Below, piece after piece: positions 18,218-27,757 of a DNA stretch of 42,398 nt. The notes under the pieces are model-generated. The model had not been told where the DNA came from. It saw only the letters and a list, made by a program, of their open reading frames with translations, and did not search any database. Source of the DNA: Sedimenticola sp. (GTDB lineage Bacteria; Pseudomonadota; Gammaproteobacteria; Chromatiales; Chromatiaceae); NCBI GenBank assembly GCA_026994195.1, contig JALWRH010000103.1:1-42398 (forward strand), given 5' to 3'. Both the position numbers and the translations under genes were made by a program. Numbering within the stretch: position 1 is the first letter of the stretch; every line of letters starts with the position of its first letter.

Positions 18218-19723
18218 TCACGAGTAGCTCAGAAAATAACCCGCCGCATCCAGATATTTTGCTTCGCGTTCCAGCTCGGCCTGGGTGAGAGGATGCTGAT
18301 CCAGCCACTCTTTGGGAAAAGAAAGAATGATGTTGTTCTTCTGCGCCATGATACCCAGTTCGGGTTTGCGGCCAGGACTGCGTCCCCGGTGCAACAGCAC
18401 CGACAGGCGCAGCAGGATGGTCAGGCGGCGGCAGCTTTCTCCCATGTCCTTGCCCAGATCATCGAACAGGCCTGCGCGGAACTTGCGGCGGTGGCTGCGT
18501 ACCAGCAGGGCGAGCATATTCTGAAACTGTCGAGAAAAGCCTGACAGGTCGGCGTTAGCCAGAATATAGGCGCCATGTTTGTGATATCCATCATGGGAAA
18601 TGGCCATGCCGATCTCGTGCAGTGAGGCGCTCCATTTCAGTAACAGGCGCAGTTCTTCATCTTCCAGCTTCCAGTTGTCCAACACCTGTTCCAGAAGCTG
18701 TAGGGCTGTGTCCGCCACATGCCTTCCCTGATCCGCATCCAGGCTGTAGCGTTGCATCAGGGTGGTGACGGTGCGCTCACGGACGTCATGGTGCTGGATA
18801 CTGCCCAGCAGTTCGTACAGCAATCCCTCGCGCAGGGCCAGATCCGAGACCCGCATTTGCTCGATGTCCAGAGCCTTGAATACTGCGCTCAGCACTGCGA
18901 CCCCCCCGGCGAATACTGGTCGGCGGTTGTCGCTCAGGCCATCCAGCTTGAGTTTGTCCGCCTGCCCGGCTTCGATCAGCGCCTTGCGCAGTTTCTTCAG
19001 GGATTTTTTTGAGATGCCCTTGTCCGACCAGCCTTGAGACTGCACCACATCGCGAATTGAGCGGATAGTGCCGGAACTGCCCACGGCAAGTTCCCAGTGG
19101 CGGCTGTCGTAAATGGTCTGTACGGGCCGGGCTTCCAGACGGCCGGCGATAATGGCCGCGTCCATCATTTGTGAACTGATTCGGCCTTCAGGAAAAAAAC
19201 GCTGGCTGAAGCTGACGCAGCCCATGAAAAGGCTTTCGCGCTCCAGGGTCTCCATTCCAGAGCCGATAATGAGTTCAGTGCTGCCGCCACCGATATCCAC
19301 TACCAGGCGTTTTTCCTCGTCTCCCGCCAGGCCGTGAGCCACGCCCAGATAAACCAGGCGCGCCTCTTCGTGGCCGGCTATGATTTCTATCGGGTGTTGC
19401 AGGGCCTGTTCAGCCTGGCGCAGGAATTCACCTCCATCCCTTACTTGCCGCAGGGTGTTGGTTCCCACGGCACGCACCGCGTTGCGCGGCAGATCACGCA
19501 AGCGTTGGCCGAAGCGGGACAGGCATTCCAAGGCGCGTTCCCGGACTTCAGGCGTCAGGTGTTTCTTGTTGTTCAGTCCGGCACCCAGGCGTACCATTTC
19601 CTTGATGCGGTCGATGACCTGCAGCTGACCGTTTTCAATCTGGGCAACGATAAGGTGGAAACTGTTGGAACCCAGGTCCACAGCAGCAATGGTACGGGGC
19701 AGGGCGGATGGTTTATCGGGCAT
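18218..19723 (-). CDS. ppx: Exopolyphosphatase (Ppx/GppA family)
   Basis: 501 residues. The ASKHA ATPase-fold motifs are intact: phosphate 1 AAVDLGSNSFHLIVA (residues 13-27) and the later GGGSTEL (phosphate 2). A C-terminal HD-like helical domain follows (about 310-500). The length favours exopolyphosphatase over the shorter forms, but GppA (pppGpp phosphatase) activity cannot be excluded from sequence reading. The enzyme removes terminal phosphate from polyphosphate. hemH follows after 12 bases. It is divergent from the Nudix gene, with about 64 bases between them. ppk is not in the window. Confidence 0.92.
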   Translation of the reverse strand: MPDKPSALPRTIAAVDLGSNSFHLIVAQIENGQLQVIDRIKEMVRLGAGLNNKKHLTPEVRERALECLSRFGQRLRDLPRNAVRAVGTNTLRQVRDGGEFLRQAEQALQHPIEIIAGHEEARLVYLGVAHGLAGDEEKRLVVDIGGGSTELIIGSGMETLERESLFMGCVSFSQRFFPEGRISSQMMDAAIIAGRLEARPVQTIYDSRHWELAVGSSGTIRSIRDVVQSQGWSDKGISKKSLKKLRKALIEAGQADKLKLDGLSDNRRPVFAGGVAVLSAVFKALDIEQMRVSDLALREGLLYELLGSIQHHDVRERTVTTLMQRYSLDADQGRHVADTALQLLEQVLDNWKLEDEELRLLLKWSASLHEIGMAISHDGYHKHGAYILANADLSGFSRQFQNMLALLVRSHRRKFRAGLFDDLGKDMGESCRRLTILLRLSVLLHRGRSPGRKPELGIMAQKNNIILSFPKEWLDQHPLTQAELEREAKYLDAAGYFLSYS

Positions 19724-19787
19724 ATAACGGCTCGGAAATATGGCATGTCTGTGATGGTGCTAGTTTACCAAGAGAAGGGTTGTGAGG

Positions 19788-20369
19788 ATGAAATTCTGTA
19801 GCGAATGCGGCAGTGAGGTGACTAAGGGGATTCCCGAGGGTGACAACCGCGAACGCCATATCTGTACCCATTGCGGTATTGTTCACTACCAGAATCCCAA
19901 GATGGTCACCGGCACCATTCCGGTGTGGGAAGACAAGGTGCTGCTTTGCCGCCGGGCCATAGAGCCCCGCCGGGGTTTGTGGACCCTGCCGGCCGGATTC
20001 ATGGAAAACAACGAAAGCACCCAGGAGGGAGCGCTCCGCGAAACCCTGGAAGAGGCCAATGCCCGGGTGTGTATCGAACAGCTCTACACGACCTTCAACC
20101 TGCCCTTGATCAGTCAGGTCTATCTGTTGTTTCGCGCCCGGCTGCAGAGTCTGGACTTCCATCCGGGCAGTGAAAGCCTGGAAGTGGCCCTGTTCCGGGA
20201 AGATGAAGTCCCCTGGGAGGAGTTGGCTTTCCCGGTTGTGCGGGAAACCCTGAAACTGTTTTTTACAGACCGGCAGTCCGGACAGTACGTTCACAGAGTA
20301 GGGGATATCTATTGGGAGTCGCGCCGTTCGGGTGAGTACCAGGTCACTATGCTGCAGGAAGGCTGCTGA
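19788..20369 (+). CDS. Nudix hydrolase with N-terminal zinc ribbon
   Basis: 193 residues from ATG 19788, chosen over GTG 19782 because the family starts with this MKFCSECG segment and AAGGG lies about nine bases upstream. The zinc ribbon has Cys4, Cys7, Cys26 and Cys29 (CSEC and CTHC). The Nudix box runs from Gly70: GFMENNESTQEGAL then RETLEEANA, with Asn in place of the usual Gly near the end, as in many YjhB-type members. These enzymes hydrolyse nucleoside diphosphates linked to another group, often ADP-ribose or NADH; the substrate here is unknown. Confidence 0.9.
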   Translation: MKFCSECGSEVTKGIPEGDNRERHICTHCGIVHYQNPKMVTGTIPVWEDKVLLCRRAIEPRRGLWTLPAGFMENNESTQEGALRETLEEANARVCIEQLYTTFNLPLISQVYLLFRARLQSLDFHPGSESLEVALFREDEVPWEELAFPVVRETLKLFFTDRQSGQYVHRVGDIYWESRRSGEYQVTMLQEGC

Positions 20370-20475
20370 ACCGGTATTGACCCGGTGACCGTGAAGATGG
20401 TGCTCACTGCTTCACACAGGACAAGTATCCAGGTGCACTTGCAGGCAACCGTAGTTTCTTGTCCCACACCAATAG

Positions 20476-21834
20476 TTAGATTCGTTTTATATAACTCTGA
20501 ATATGTTGGCTAAGGTCGATGTCGAACGAGCCGGCCCGGTGAGAAGTTTTAATGGCATAGGGCTTGCCGAGACTGTCTGCCGGGTTGGTGGTGAGATTGA
20601 TGATAGTGGGCTGACGCGGCTGTTTGTCATGATCCAGCAACAGTTTGATTTTAGGTCGCAGACGTTGCCTGGGGTTGTTGTCCACGACAATGCCCACTTC
20701 ACCATTGGTCATTTCGACCACCGTACCCAGAGGATAGGTGCCGATGGTCTGAATGAACTTGACCACCAGTGATTCATCGAAGGCGCTGCCGGCGTTCCTG
20801 TGTAGAATGCCCAGTGCGGTTTCCGCGGTCTCTCCCTGGCGGTAGATGCGATCTCCGGTAATGGCGTCATACACGTCGGCAATGGTCACTATGCGGGTAT
20901 ACAGGGGTATATCGTTGCCTGCGATCCCGAGGGGATAGCCTTCGCCATTGAGCCGCTCGTGGTGGCCAAAGGCTGTATCAATGACACTATCCATGACCTC
21001 CTGTGTATCAAGGAGGATTTCCCGTCCATCTGCGGGATGACGCTTCATGATTTCCATTTCGTCCTCGTTTAGCCTGCCTGGCTTGTTGAGGATGTCGAGA
21101 GGCGTGAGCATCTTTCCCATGTCATGCAACAGACCGCACAGTCCCACTACGTTTAGTTGCTTGCGATCCATGCCCAGATGCCGGCCAAAGGCAATGGAGA
21201 TGATGGCGACATTGAGACTGTGTTCTGACGTATACTCATCCCTGTTGCGCAAACGTGTAAGCAGCAGCCCGGCATCCTGATTCATCATCACGTTGTCCAC
21301 GCAGGCAGCCACGGCTTCTTTGGCGGCCGGAGTGTCGATACTTTTGCCCAGACGGATATCCTTCATGATGGTTTTAACCAGCCTGTTGGTGTGAACTCTG
21401 TTCTGCACCGAGGTCTTGAGCGCCTGAGGGAAGCTCTCATCTGGGCAGGGTCCATCCCCTCTTTTCAGAATCCGGCTGAAACTGCCCAAAAGTCCGCGAC
21501 CACTTTTGGGCGTTTCATTGCTGTCAACAGCTATGGCGCTGAAGCTAGGCTTGAACTGGGATTTTTCCGTGGATGCCGGTGTGGACAGGCTACCCGATTG
21601 GCCAGTTTTGGCATGCCGGGACTTCTTGACATCGATGTAGACCCATTTGCAGCAGTCCCGCACACGCATCACGTCTTCCGGGCTGTTGAGCATGAACCCC
21701 TGAAACACAAAGGGAGACTTTGTCCAGGGGCGGTCCAGCTCGCAGACAAACATTCCCTCTTGCAGCTTGTCTGCGTCTATTTGAACCTTTTCTATCTGCT
21801 CAAAGGCCAGGGGGTCAGAATCGTCTGTCATCAT
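20476..21834 (-). CDS. HD-GYP c-di-GMP phosphodiesterase with N-terminal DUF3391
   Basis: 452 residues. The N-terminal DUF3391 domain (about 12-75, VQIDADKLQEGMFVCELDRP) is followed by a linker and an HD-GYP domain (about 190-380). All catalytic motifs are present: HDMGK (237-241), HPADG (266-270), GHHERLNGEGYP (290-301) and IVTIADVYDAIT. A beta-rich C-terminal part (TNGEVGIVVDNNPRQRLRP) is typical of this subfamily. It should hydrolyse c-di-GMP to pGpG or GMP and so lower the signal. A GGDEF cyclase is encoded about 10 kb away in the borosin-like set, but nothing links the two directly. Confidence 0.93.
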   Translation of the reverse strand: MMTDDSDPLAFEQIEKVQIDADKLQEGMFVCELDRPWTKSPFVFQGFMLNSPEDVMRVRDCCKWVYIDVKKSRHAKTGQSGSLSTPASTEKSQFKPSFSAIAVDSNETPKSGRGLLGSFSRILKRGDGPCPDESFPQALKTSVQNRVHTNRLVKTIMKDIRLGKSIDTPAAKEAVAACVDNVMMNQDAGLLLTRLRNRDEYTSEHSLNVAIISIAFGRHLGMDRKQLNVVGLCGLLHDMGKMLTPLDILNKPGRLNEDEMEIMKRHPADGREILLDTQEVMDSVIDTAFGHHERLNGEGYPLGIAGNDIPLYTRIVTIADVYDAITGDRIYRQGETAETALGILHRNAGSAFDESLVVKFIQTIGTYPLGTVVEMTNGEVGIVVDNNPRQRLRPKIKLLLDHDKQPRQPTIINLTTNPADSLGKPYAIKTSHRAGSFDIDLSQHIQSYIKRI

Positions 21835-22383
21835 CGGGATACGCTAAGGGATCTTAACCTGAATTCATGAGTTTGTGGCGGTGCCTGGTGCAAGCTCTTG
21901 ATCCCGCTGGGAAATCAATGTTATGTACTTTGCAACCGCCCTGAACCAGAGAATTCGAGTCTGAGTCATAAGTGCCCAAAATGCCCAATCTCTGCGTTGC
22001 TCCTATTGTGGTTCGCACGCATCGGTAGCGATCAGCTTCTGATCTTGCTTTTTTGAATCTCTTCTCTGTTCATACAGAACTGATCAAAGATTTTCTTCTG
22101 TCAGAGAACTGTTTTTCTATAACACGCCAGTTATTAACTATGTGTCATGCAGGCGACAGCATATCACTATTTTTTTCCAACGGAAGGTTTTAGTTTTATG
22201 TGATGAGTGATGACGACTGGAAATCGGTATACGCCAGAAGTGGAATGCCTGTTGGGGTGTTGCTGACAGCTGAAAAACGCCTGTTGGCACCCCACTCTTG
22301 CAAACCATACGGGCTGTCCCCATATGAGGGAACTAATCATGCACTTTGTTCTCTAATCTGCCAAAACAACCGGAGAAAAAAAT
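21835..22383. other. 549-base non-coding region between the HD-GYP gene and moxR
   Basis: I see no convincing gene here; it holds the divergent promoters of the HD-GYP gene and the Bat operon. The part from about 22040 to 22200 is clearly A/T-richer than the neighbours. Structures noted: a small stem GATCAG-CTT-CTGATC at 22030-22044 followed by a T-rich run; TCTGT-TCAT-ACAGA at 22065-22078; and a seven-base inverted repeat TGGGGTG/CACCCCA (22253-22259 and 22288-22294) with the direct repeat CCTGTTGG (22248 and 22280) around it. The moxR start has GGAG eight bases upstream. Confidence 0.6.
22030..22055 (+). terminator. Possible weak terminator or attenuator upstream of moxR
   Basis: A perfect six-pair stem (GATCAG/CTGATC) with a CTT loop is followed by TTGCTTTTTTG. 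The stem is only half G/C, so as a terminator it would be weak. If the Bat operon promoter lies upstream, it could act in the leader. Confidence 0.3.
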
Positions 22384-23370
22384 ATGACAGCATCGCCCAG
22401 CAAAGAGCAGCAGGCATTCATGAAACTGCAGGACTACATGAAGACCTGTATTCTCGGCCAGGAGACCTTGGTCAACAGGCTGCTGGTAGCTTTGCTGGCG
22501 GATGGCCATCTGTTGGTGGAGGGTGCGCCGGGTCTGGCCAAGACCAAAGCGGTCAAGACTCTCAGTGACGGTGTGGAGGGCAGTTTCCACCGTATCCAGT
22601 TCACCCCGGATCTGCTTCCGGCAGACCTCACAGGTACAGATATCTATCGGCCACAGGATGGCAGTTTTGTATTTCAGCAGGGACCGCTGTTCAACAATCT
22701 GGTGCTTGCCGATGAAATCAACCGCGCCCCGGCCAAGGTGCAGTCTGCCCTGCTGGAAGCCATGGCGGAACGGCAGATTACCGTGGGCAACACCTCCTAT
22801 CCACTGCCACCGTTATTCCTGGTCATGGCGACACAGAACCCCATCGAGCAGGAAGGAACCTATCCTTTGCCGGAAGCACAGTTGGATAGATTCCTGCTGC
22901 ATGTGTTCATCGACTATCCGGAGATGAATTATGAACAGCGCATTCTCCACCTGGCCCGGGCGGAGGCACGGGGTGATCTGGACGGCGGGCAGGTTCAGGC
23001 GCCGGAGCTTCTGAGTCAGGATGATTTGTTCGAGGCCCGCCGCCAGGTGTTGGATATTCACATGGCCCCTGGAGTGGAAGAATATCTTCTGCAGCTGGTG
23101 CTGGCTACGCGCAATCCTTCTGCCTACAGCGAACAGCTGGCGGGCTGGATCGAATATGGTGCCAGCCCCCGGGCTTCCATTGGCCTGGATCGCAGCGCCC
23201 GGGCTCATGCCTGGCTGGCCGGACGGGATTTCGTCTCTCCTGAAGATGTGCAGGCCATGGCCTTCGATGTTATGCGCCACCGTTTGATTCTCAACTACGA
23301 GGCCGAGGCCGAAGGCATTACGCCGGATCGGTTTATTACGGAGCTGGTAGGTCTGGTGCCTGTGCCCTGA
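22384..23370 (+). CDS. MoxR-family AAA+ ATPase
   Basis: 328 residues. The MoxR Walker A is [17 protein letters not shown] (P-loop about residues 47-54), Walker B is [11 protein letters not shown], and the sensor motif is [23 protein letters not shown]. MoxR ATPases are chaperones that load or activate partner proteins together with VWA-domain proteins. It leads a block of six tightly packed genes (MoxR, DUF58, DUF4381, two VWA proteins, BatD) that matches the Bat aerotolerance/stress operon. The start has a GGAG site. The stop overlaps the next start (TGATG). Confidence 0.95.
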   Translation: MTASPSKEQQAFMKLQDYMKTCILGQETLVNRLLVALLADGHLLVEGAPGLAKTKAVKTLSDGVEGSFHRIQFTPDLLPADLTGTDIYRPQDGSFVFQQGPLFNNLVLADEINRAPAKVQSALLEAMAERQITVGNTSYPLPPLFLVMATQNPIEQEGTYPLPEAQLDRFLLHVFIDYPEMNYEQRILHLARAEARGDLDGGQVQAPELLSQDDLFEARRQVLDIHMAPGVEEYLLQLVLATRNPSAYSEQLAGWIEYGASPRASIGLDRSARAHAWLAGRDFVSPEDVQAMAFDVMRHRLILNYEAEAEGITPDRFITELVGLVPVP

Positions 23371-24287
23371 TGAGCGCCGTGGAGCAAAATCAAACCTCCC
23401 CGGTGTCCGTGGGGCTGGGGGAGCTGGCCGGCCTGAGCAACCAGGCCCGCCAGCTGCAGTTGCGGCCCCGCCTGGTACGGGCCCGCCAGGGCGGCCAGTA
23501 CATCTCGCGTATGCGTGGCCGGGGCATGGAGTTCGATGAATCCCGCCCTTACCAGCCGGGAGATGATGTGCGCAATATCGACTGGCGGGTTACTGCCCGC
23601 ACAGGCAAGACCCATTCCAAAGTATTTCGTGAAGAACGCGAGCGCCCGGTGCTCATCAGTGTGGATGGCCGGCGCAGCATGTTTTTTGCCACCCGGGGCC
23701 GCTTCAAATGGGTGCAGGCCTCGCGCCTGGCAGCACTCCTGGCCTGGACGGCCACTCAGGCGGGCGACCGGGTGGGGGGAGAAATTCACTGGGAGGAAAG
23801 TTTCCAGGAGTTCCGGCCCCGCCGTGGACGCAAGTCCGTGCTGCGCCTGCTGAAAGCCCTGGTGACGCATATGGCGGCTGAGTTTCCAACACCCGCATCC
23901 ATGGAAAAAGTTTTTCGCCGCATGCGCCGCACCGCGCATCCTGGCAGCCTGGTGGTGTTCATCAGTGATTTCCGCGGCTTCGACGAGGCTTCGGAGAAAC
24001 AGCTGGCGCGTATTGCCCGGCACAACGATGTACTGCTGGTGCATGTCCATGACTGGCTGGAGTCCCGCCTGCCCGCGAAGGGGCAGTACCGGCTTGGGGA
24101 TGGCGAGCAGATTATCGAGCTGGACACGCGTAAGGCGGATTTGCAGCAACGCTATCACAGTCACTATGAACAGCGGGTGGCGCGCCTGCGCAAGCTGTGC
24201 CGTCAGTTGCATATGACGTGGTTGGAATGTGCCACGGATGAAGATCCCGCTGACGTGTTGCGCAGTGTTTTTGGCAGGCAGAAATGA
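23370..24287 (+). CDS. DUF58 protein of the Bat operon
   Basis: 305 residues. The DUF58 hallmark [22 protein letters not shown] is present near residue 55. A degenerate VWA-like fold follows ([11 protein letters not shown], with DGRRS where DxSxS is usual, then [15 protein letters not shown]). DUF58 proteins are partners of MoxR in these operons; the molecular job is not settled. The start shares one base with the moxR stop, and the end overlaps the DUF4381 start by four bases, so translation is probably coupled throughout. Confidence 0.92.
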   Translation: MSAVEQNQTSPVSVGLGELAGLSNQARQLQLRPRLVRARQGGQYISRMRGRGMEFDESRPYQPGDDVRNIDWRVTARTGKTHSKVFREERERPVLISVDGRRSMFFATRGRFKWVQASRLAALLAWTATQAGDRVGGEIHWEESFQEFRPRRGRKSVLRLLKALVTHMAAEFPTPASMEKVFRRMRRTAHPGSLVVFISDFRGFDEASEKQLARIARHNDVLLVHVHDWLESRLPAKGQYRLGDGEQIIELDTRKADLQQRYHSHYEQRVARLRKLCRQLHMTWLECATDEDPADVLRSVFGRQK

Positions 24288-24772
24288 ACGATCCTCTCGA
24301 TCAACTGAAAGACATTCATCTGCCGCCCCTGGTGGACTGGTGGCCGCCTGCTCCCGGCTGGTGGCTGCTGGCCGTGCTGGTACTGGTTGGCCTGGCCTGG
24401 GTGATCCTTTACCTGCGGCGCCGGGCGGCCAAGCCGGATTTGCGCCGGGAAGCCGAGTCCGAGCTGCGCCAGATCGAATCCGCCTGGCGGGAGCATCAGG
24501 ATGATGCCCGCCTGGCGGCCGAGTTGTCCGCCTTGCTGCGCCGGATTGCCATCAGTCTCTACCCGGAAACCGATGTTGCTGGCATGACGGGAGAGGCTTG
24601 GCTGCGCTGGCTGGACGGCCGCATGGGCGAAGAGGCTTTTGAAAAAGGGGCTGGCCGTGCACTCATGGAGAGCGCCTACCGGCCGGACGCTACACTGGAC
24701 AACCCCGAAATGCTGGTGACCCTGGTGCGGCGTTGGCTGGAAAGGGCTGTCCGGGAGGGCGATCATGCTTGA
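24284..24772 (+). CDS. DUF4381 membrane protein of the Bat operon
   Basis: 162 residues. The N-terminus LPPLVDWWPPAPGWW and the following membrane helix (LAVLVLVGLAWVILYL) are the DUF4381 signature. A charged cytoplasmic domain of about 110 residues follows (ESELRQIESAWREHQDDARL, later MTGEAWLRWLDGRMGEEAF). The family is found almost only between DUF58 and BatA genes, which supports a role as a membrane partner. It overlaps both neighbours by four to eight bases. Confidence 0.88.
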   Translation: MNDPLDQLKDIHLPPLVDWWPPAPGWWLLAVLVLVGLAWVILYLRRRAAKPDLRREAESELRQIESAWREHQDDARLAAELSALLRRIAISLYPETDVAGMTGEAWLRWLDGRMGEEAFEKGAGRALMESAYRPDATLDNPEMLVTLVRRWLERAVREGDHA

Positions 24773-25724
24773 GTTTGCCTGGCCCTGGCTGTTTTTACTC
24801 TTGCCCCTGCCTCTGCTGGTGCGCCTGCTGCCTCCTGTATCCCGGCCTCAGGCCGCTCTGAAGGTGCCGTTTCTGGAGGATTTTCAGCAGCTGCAGTCCC
24901 GGTTGCGCCGCCGGGCGGGGAGCAGCCGCGCCGCCCTGTGGCTGGCTGCCCTGGCCTGGCTGTTGCTGGTGACGGGAGCCGCGCGTCCCCAGTGGCAGGG
25001 AGAGCCCGTACCCCTGCCCATGGAAGGCCGGGATCTGATGCTGGCCGTGGATCTGTCAGGCTCTATGGCGGAGGAAGATTTCGTTATCGGCCGGCAACGG
25101 GTGGATCGCCTCACGGCCACCAAGATCGTCGCCGGAAACTTTATCGAGAAGCGCAAGGGCGACCGCCTGGGGCTGATCCTGTTCGGCGAACAGGCCTATC
25201 TGCAGGCGCCTCTGACCTACGACCTGAAAACCGTCAAGACCCTGCTGGAGGAAGCTTTTATCAACATGGCCGGGCAGAAGACGGCCATTGGTGATGCCAT
25301 TGGCCTTGCCATCAAACGTCTGCGCAACAAAAAAGGAGAAAAGGTACTGATACTCATGAGCGACGGTGAGAATACCGCCGGACAGATGGACCCTCTCAAA
25401 GCGGCGGAACTGGCTGCAGAGGAAGGTCTGAAGATCTATACCATCGGCATTGGTGCTGATCCGGAGGCGGACTTCTTCGGCATGGTGAGCAGCCGCAGCG
25501 CCCTGGATGAGAAAACCCTGACGCGCATCGCCCAGATTACCGGCGGCCGCTATTTCCGTGCCCGGGATACCGCTGAGCTGGTGGCTATCTATGATGCCAT
25601 CGATGCCATGGAACCGGTGGAGAATGAAAAACGTTTTTTCCGCCCCGTGGATGAACTTTTCTACTGGCCCGCTGGCACAGCCCTGCTGTTGTCCCTGGGA
25701 CTGCTTCTCGGGAGACGCCCATGA
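24765..25724 (+). CDS. batA: VWA-domain membrane protein BatA
   Basis: 319 residues. Membrane segments lie near residues 3-23 and 57-72, with another at the C-terminus (about 297-316). Between them is a von Willebrand A domain with an intact metal-binding MIDAS motif DLSGS (96-100) and the later SDGENTAGQ. In the Bat model, BatA and BatB form a membrane complex activated by MoxR, linked to aerotolerance and envelope stress in Bacteroides, Leptospira and Francisella. It overlaps both neighbouring genes. Confidence 0.92.
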   Translation: MLEFAWPWLFLLLPLPLLVRLLPPVSRPQAALKVPFLEDFQQLQSRLRRRAGSSRAALWLAALAWLLLVTGAARPQWQGEPVPLPMEGRDLMLAVDLSGSMAEEDFVIGRQRVDRLTATKIVAGNFIEKRKGDRLGLILFGEQAYLQAPLTYDLKTVKTLLEEAFINMAGQKTAIGDAIGLAIKRLRNKKGEKVLILMSDGENTAGQMDPLKAAELAAEEGLKIYTIGIGADPEADFFGMVSSRSALDEKTLTRIAQITGGRYFRARDTAELVAIYDAIDAMEPVENEKRFFRPVDELFYWPAGTALLLSLGLLLGRRP

Positions 25725-27757
25725 ACTGGCAGGACTTCCATTTCATTCGTCCCTGGTGGCTGTTGATGCTGGCGCCCCTGGCCTTTGGCCTGTTCCGGCT
25801 TTGGCGCCGGCAGGGCGTGGATTCCGCCTGGAGAAACGTGGTGGCTCCAGAATTGCTGCCCCATCTGCTCATGGAAGAAGAAGGCCGTCTGGCGCGCTGG
25901 CCTCTGGTCGTGGCCGGACTGGGTTTCACCATGGCAGTGCTGGCTATGGCGGGACCTGCCTGGGAGCGGCTGCCTCAGCCGGTGTTCAGCAAGACATCTT
26001 CTCTGGTCATCGCCCTGGACTTGTCCACGTCCATGAACGCCCGGGACCTCAAGCCCTCGCGGCTGCAGCAGGCGCGTTTCAAGGTGGAAGATATTCTCAA
26101 ACAGCGTAAGGAAGGGCAGACGGCCCTGATCGCCTTTGCCGGAGCGCCCTTCACCGTTTCGCCCCTCACGGACGATGCACGCACCATTATTGCCCAGTTG
26201 CCTGCCCTGACACCAGATATCATGCCCGTGCAAGGCAGCAACACGGCTGCCGCCATCAAACTGGGTGCCGAGTTGCTGCAACAGGCCGGACAGGCCAAAG
26301 GGAGGATACTGCTGGTCACGGATGGCGTGAACACCGCTGCCAGCGTGGAAGCGGCGCGTGAGGCGGCCAAGCATGGTTATCGTGTTTCGGTGCTGGGCGT
26401 GGGTACTGTGCAGGGCGCCCCCATTCCCACCCGGCAGGGTGTGATCAAAGATGCCAGGGGCAATATCGTCATCGCCAAGCTGGATACGGCTGCTTTGGAA
26501 GAAGTGGCCCGGGCCGGCCAGGGGCGTTTTGTACTCCTGAGCCTGGATGCATCCGATATTGCGGCACTGCACCTGGTGGATGACGACCACGATATGCAAT
26601 CTGCGTCCCGGGCATCAGATCAGGAAGTGGCGCGCTGGAAAGACATGGGGCCCTGGTTGTTGCTGGCAGTCCTGCCCCTGGCGGCTCTGGCATTCCGCCG
26701 TGGGGTGATGATCCTGGCTTTCATCATGGTTCTGCCTCTGCCGGACAGCGCCCAGGCGGGCTGGTGGTCAGATCTCTGGCAGCGTCCCGACCAGCAAGGC
26801 CAGGAATTGCTGTTGGATCAGCAGCAGCCGGAACAGGCGGCACAGGTTTTCCACGATCCTGACTGGAAGGCCAGTGCGCTCTACCGGGCGGGAAAATACC
26901 AGGAGGCGGAAAAGCTCTGGCAGCAGGAAGATACTGCGGAAGCCCGCTATAACCTGGGCAATGCCCTGGCCCGGGAGGGCAGGCTGAAAGAAGCCATCGA
27001 TGCGTATGAGCAGGTTCTGAAGAAGAATCCTGAACATCAGGATGCCAAGACCAATCTGGATCTGGTCAGGAAACTGCTTGAGAAACAGAAGCAAGAGCAG
27101 AAGAAAAAACAGCAGAACCAGAAAGGCCGGCAGGGCAAGAAGGATCAGCAGAATCAGAAAAGTCAGCAGAGCCAGAAGGATCAGCAGAGTCAGAAAGGTC
27201 AGCAGGGCCAGAAGGATCAGCAGAGTCAGAAAGGTCAGCAGGGCCAGAAGGATCAGAAGAATCAGAAAGGTCAGCAGGGCCAGAAGGATCAGAAGAATCA
27301 GAAAGGTCAGCAGGGCCAGAAAAATCAGCAGAAACAGAAGGGCCAACAGGGCCAGAAGGATCAGCAGAATCAGAAAGGCCAGCAGGCCAAGAAGGACGAG
27401 CAGAACCGGAAAGATCTGCAGGCAGATAAATCAGAGGCGCAAGGGGAAAAAGACAAGGAAGAACAAGCCCGGGCCCGGGCCAAGGCAGAAGCTGCCCGCA
27501 AAGAAGAAGAACGTAAGGCCGAGGAAGCTAGGAAGATGGCTGAGAAAAAGGAAAAACAGAAAGAATCGTCCAGGAAGCCCCAGGAAGCAGCCCAGGCTGC
27601 TCAGGCTTCTACAGAAAAACCCCTGGATGAGAAGGCGCTGTCCCGGGAGCAGTGGCTGAAACGCATTCCCGATGACCCCGGTGGCTTGTTGCGCCGTAAG
27701 TTCAGATACTACTATCAGAGAAAACACTATGATGTTCCAAAACAGCAACCCTGGTAA
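25721..27757 (+). CDS. batB: BatB/BatC fusion: VWA domain, TPR and Gln/Lys repeat region
   Basis: 678 residues. The N-terminal part is BatB-like: membrane segments at about 12-24 and 62-80, a VWA domain with MIDAS DLSTS (100-104), and two more membrane segments near 310-350. The C-terminal part is BatC-like: a TPR unit (ARYNLGNALAREGRLKEAID), then a long Gln/Lys/Gly region made of a 12-residue repeat (474-557), a Glu/Lys/Ala charged region predicted helical, and a basic C-terminus. BatB and BatC are separate genes in some bacteria and fused in others. The end overlaps the batD start by about 29 bases. Confidence 0.9.
   Translation: MNWQDFHFIRPWWLLMLAPLAFGLFRLWRRQGVDSAWRNVVAPELLPHLLMEEEGRLARWPLVVAGLGFTMAVLAMAGPAWERLPQPVFSKTSSLVIALDLSTSMNARDLKPSRLQQARFKVEDILKQRKEGQTALIAFAGAPFTVSPLTDDARTIIAQLPALTPDIMPVQGSNTAAAIKLGAELLQQAGQAKGRILLVTDGVNTAASVEAAREAAKHGYRVSVLGVGTVQGAPIPTRQGVIKDARGNIVIAKLDTAALEEVARAGQGRFVLLSLDASDIAALHLVDDDHDMQSASRASDQEVARWKDMGPWLLLAVLPLAALAFRRGVMILAFIMVLPLPDSAQAGWWSDLWQRPDQQGQELLLDQQQPEQAAQVFHDPDWKASALYRAGKYQEAEKLWQQEDTAEARYNLGNALAREGRLKEAIDAYEQVLKKNPEHQDAKTNLDLVRKLLEKQKQEQKKKQQNQKGRQGKKDQQNQKSQQSQKDQQSQKGQQGQKDQQSQKGQQGQKDQKNQKGQQGQKDQKNQKGQQGQKNQQKQKGQQGQKDQQNQKGQQAKKDEQNRKDLQADKSEAQGEKDKEEQARARAKAEAARKEEERKAEEARKMAEKKEKQKESSRKPQEAAQAAQASTEKPLDEKALSREQWLKRIPDDPGGLLRRKFRYYYQRKHYDVPKQQPW
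27140..27391 (+). repeat. Seven tandem 36-base coding repeats in the BatB/BatC gene
   Basis: Seven in-frame units of 36 bases encode 12 residues each. The consensus is KDQQSQKGQQGQ, with single-residue variants (QQNQ, QKNQ, QQKQ). Units 2 and 3 are almost identical in DNA. Degenerate copies flank the array on both sides. The array encodes a flexible, polar, basic linker. Because each unit keeps the frame, gain or loss of copies would be tolerated. Confidence 0.92.

Noticed and set aside
22300-22350. GCAAACC motif near moxR, resembling part of a c-di-GMP-I (GEMM) riboswitch
   Set aside because: The rest of the consensus (paired helices, GACGCAAAGCC-type segment and tetraloop receptor) is absent, so the match is to seven bases only.
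22200-22568. A 122-codon frame starting in the region before moxR
   Set aside because: It runs into moxR out of frame and most of its length lies inside the moxR codons. No ribosome-binding site or family resemblance was seen.
26768-27346. A 192-codon minus-strand frame rich in Leu and Phe, resembling a membrane protein
   Set aside because: It is the antisense of the Gln/Lys repeat and BatB/BatC codons; the Leu/Phe richness is a direct result of the repeat.
27140-27391. The 36-base array considered as a CRISPR array
   Set aside because: The units are contiguous, with no unique spacers and an in-frame coding sequence. They encode a protein repeat, so a CRISPR reading is not supported.
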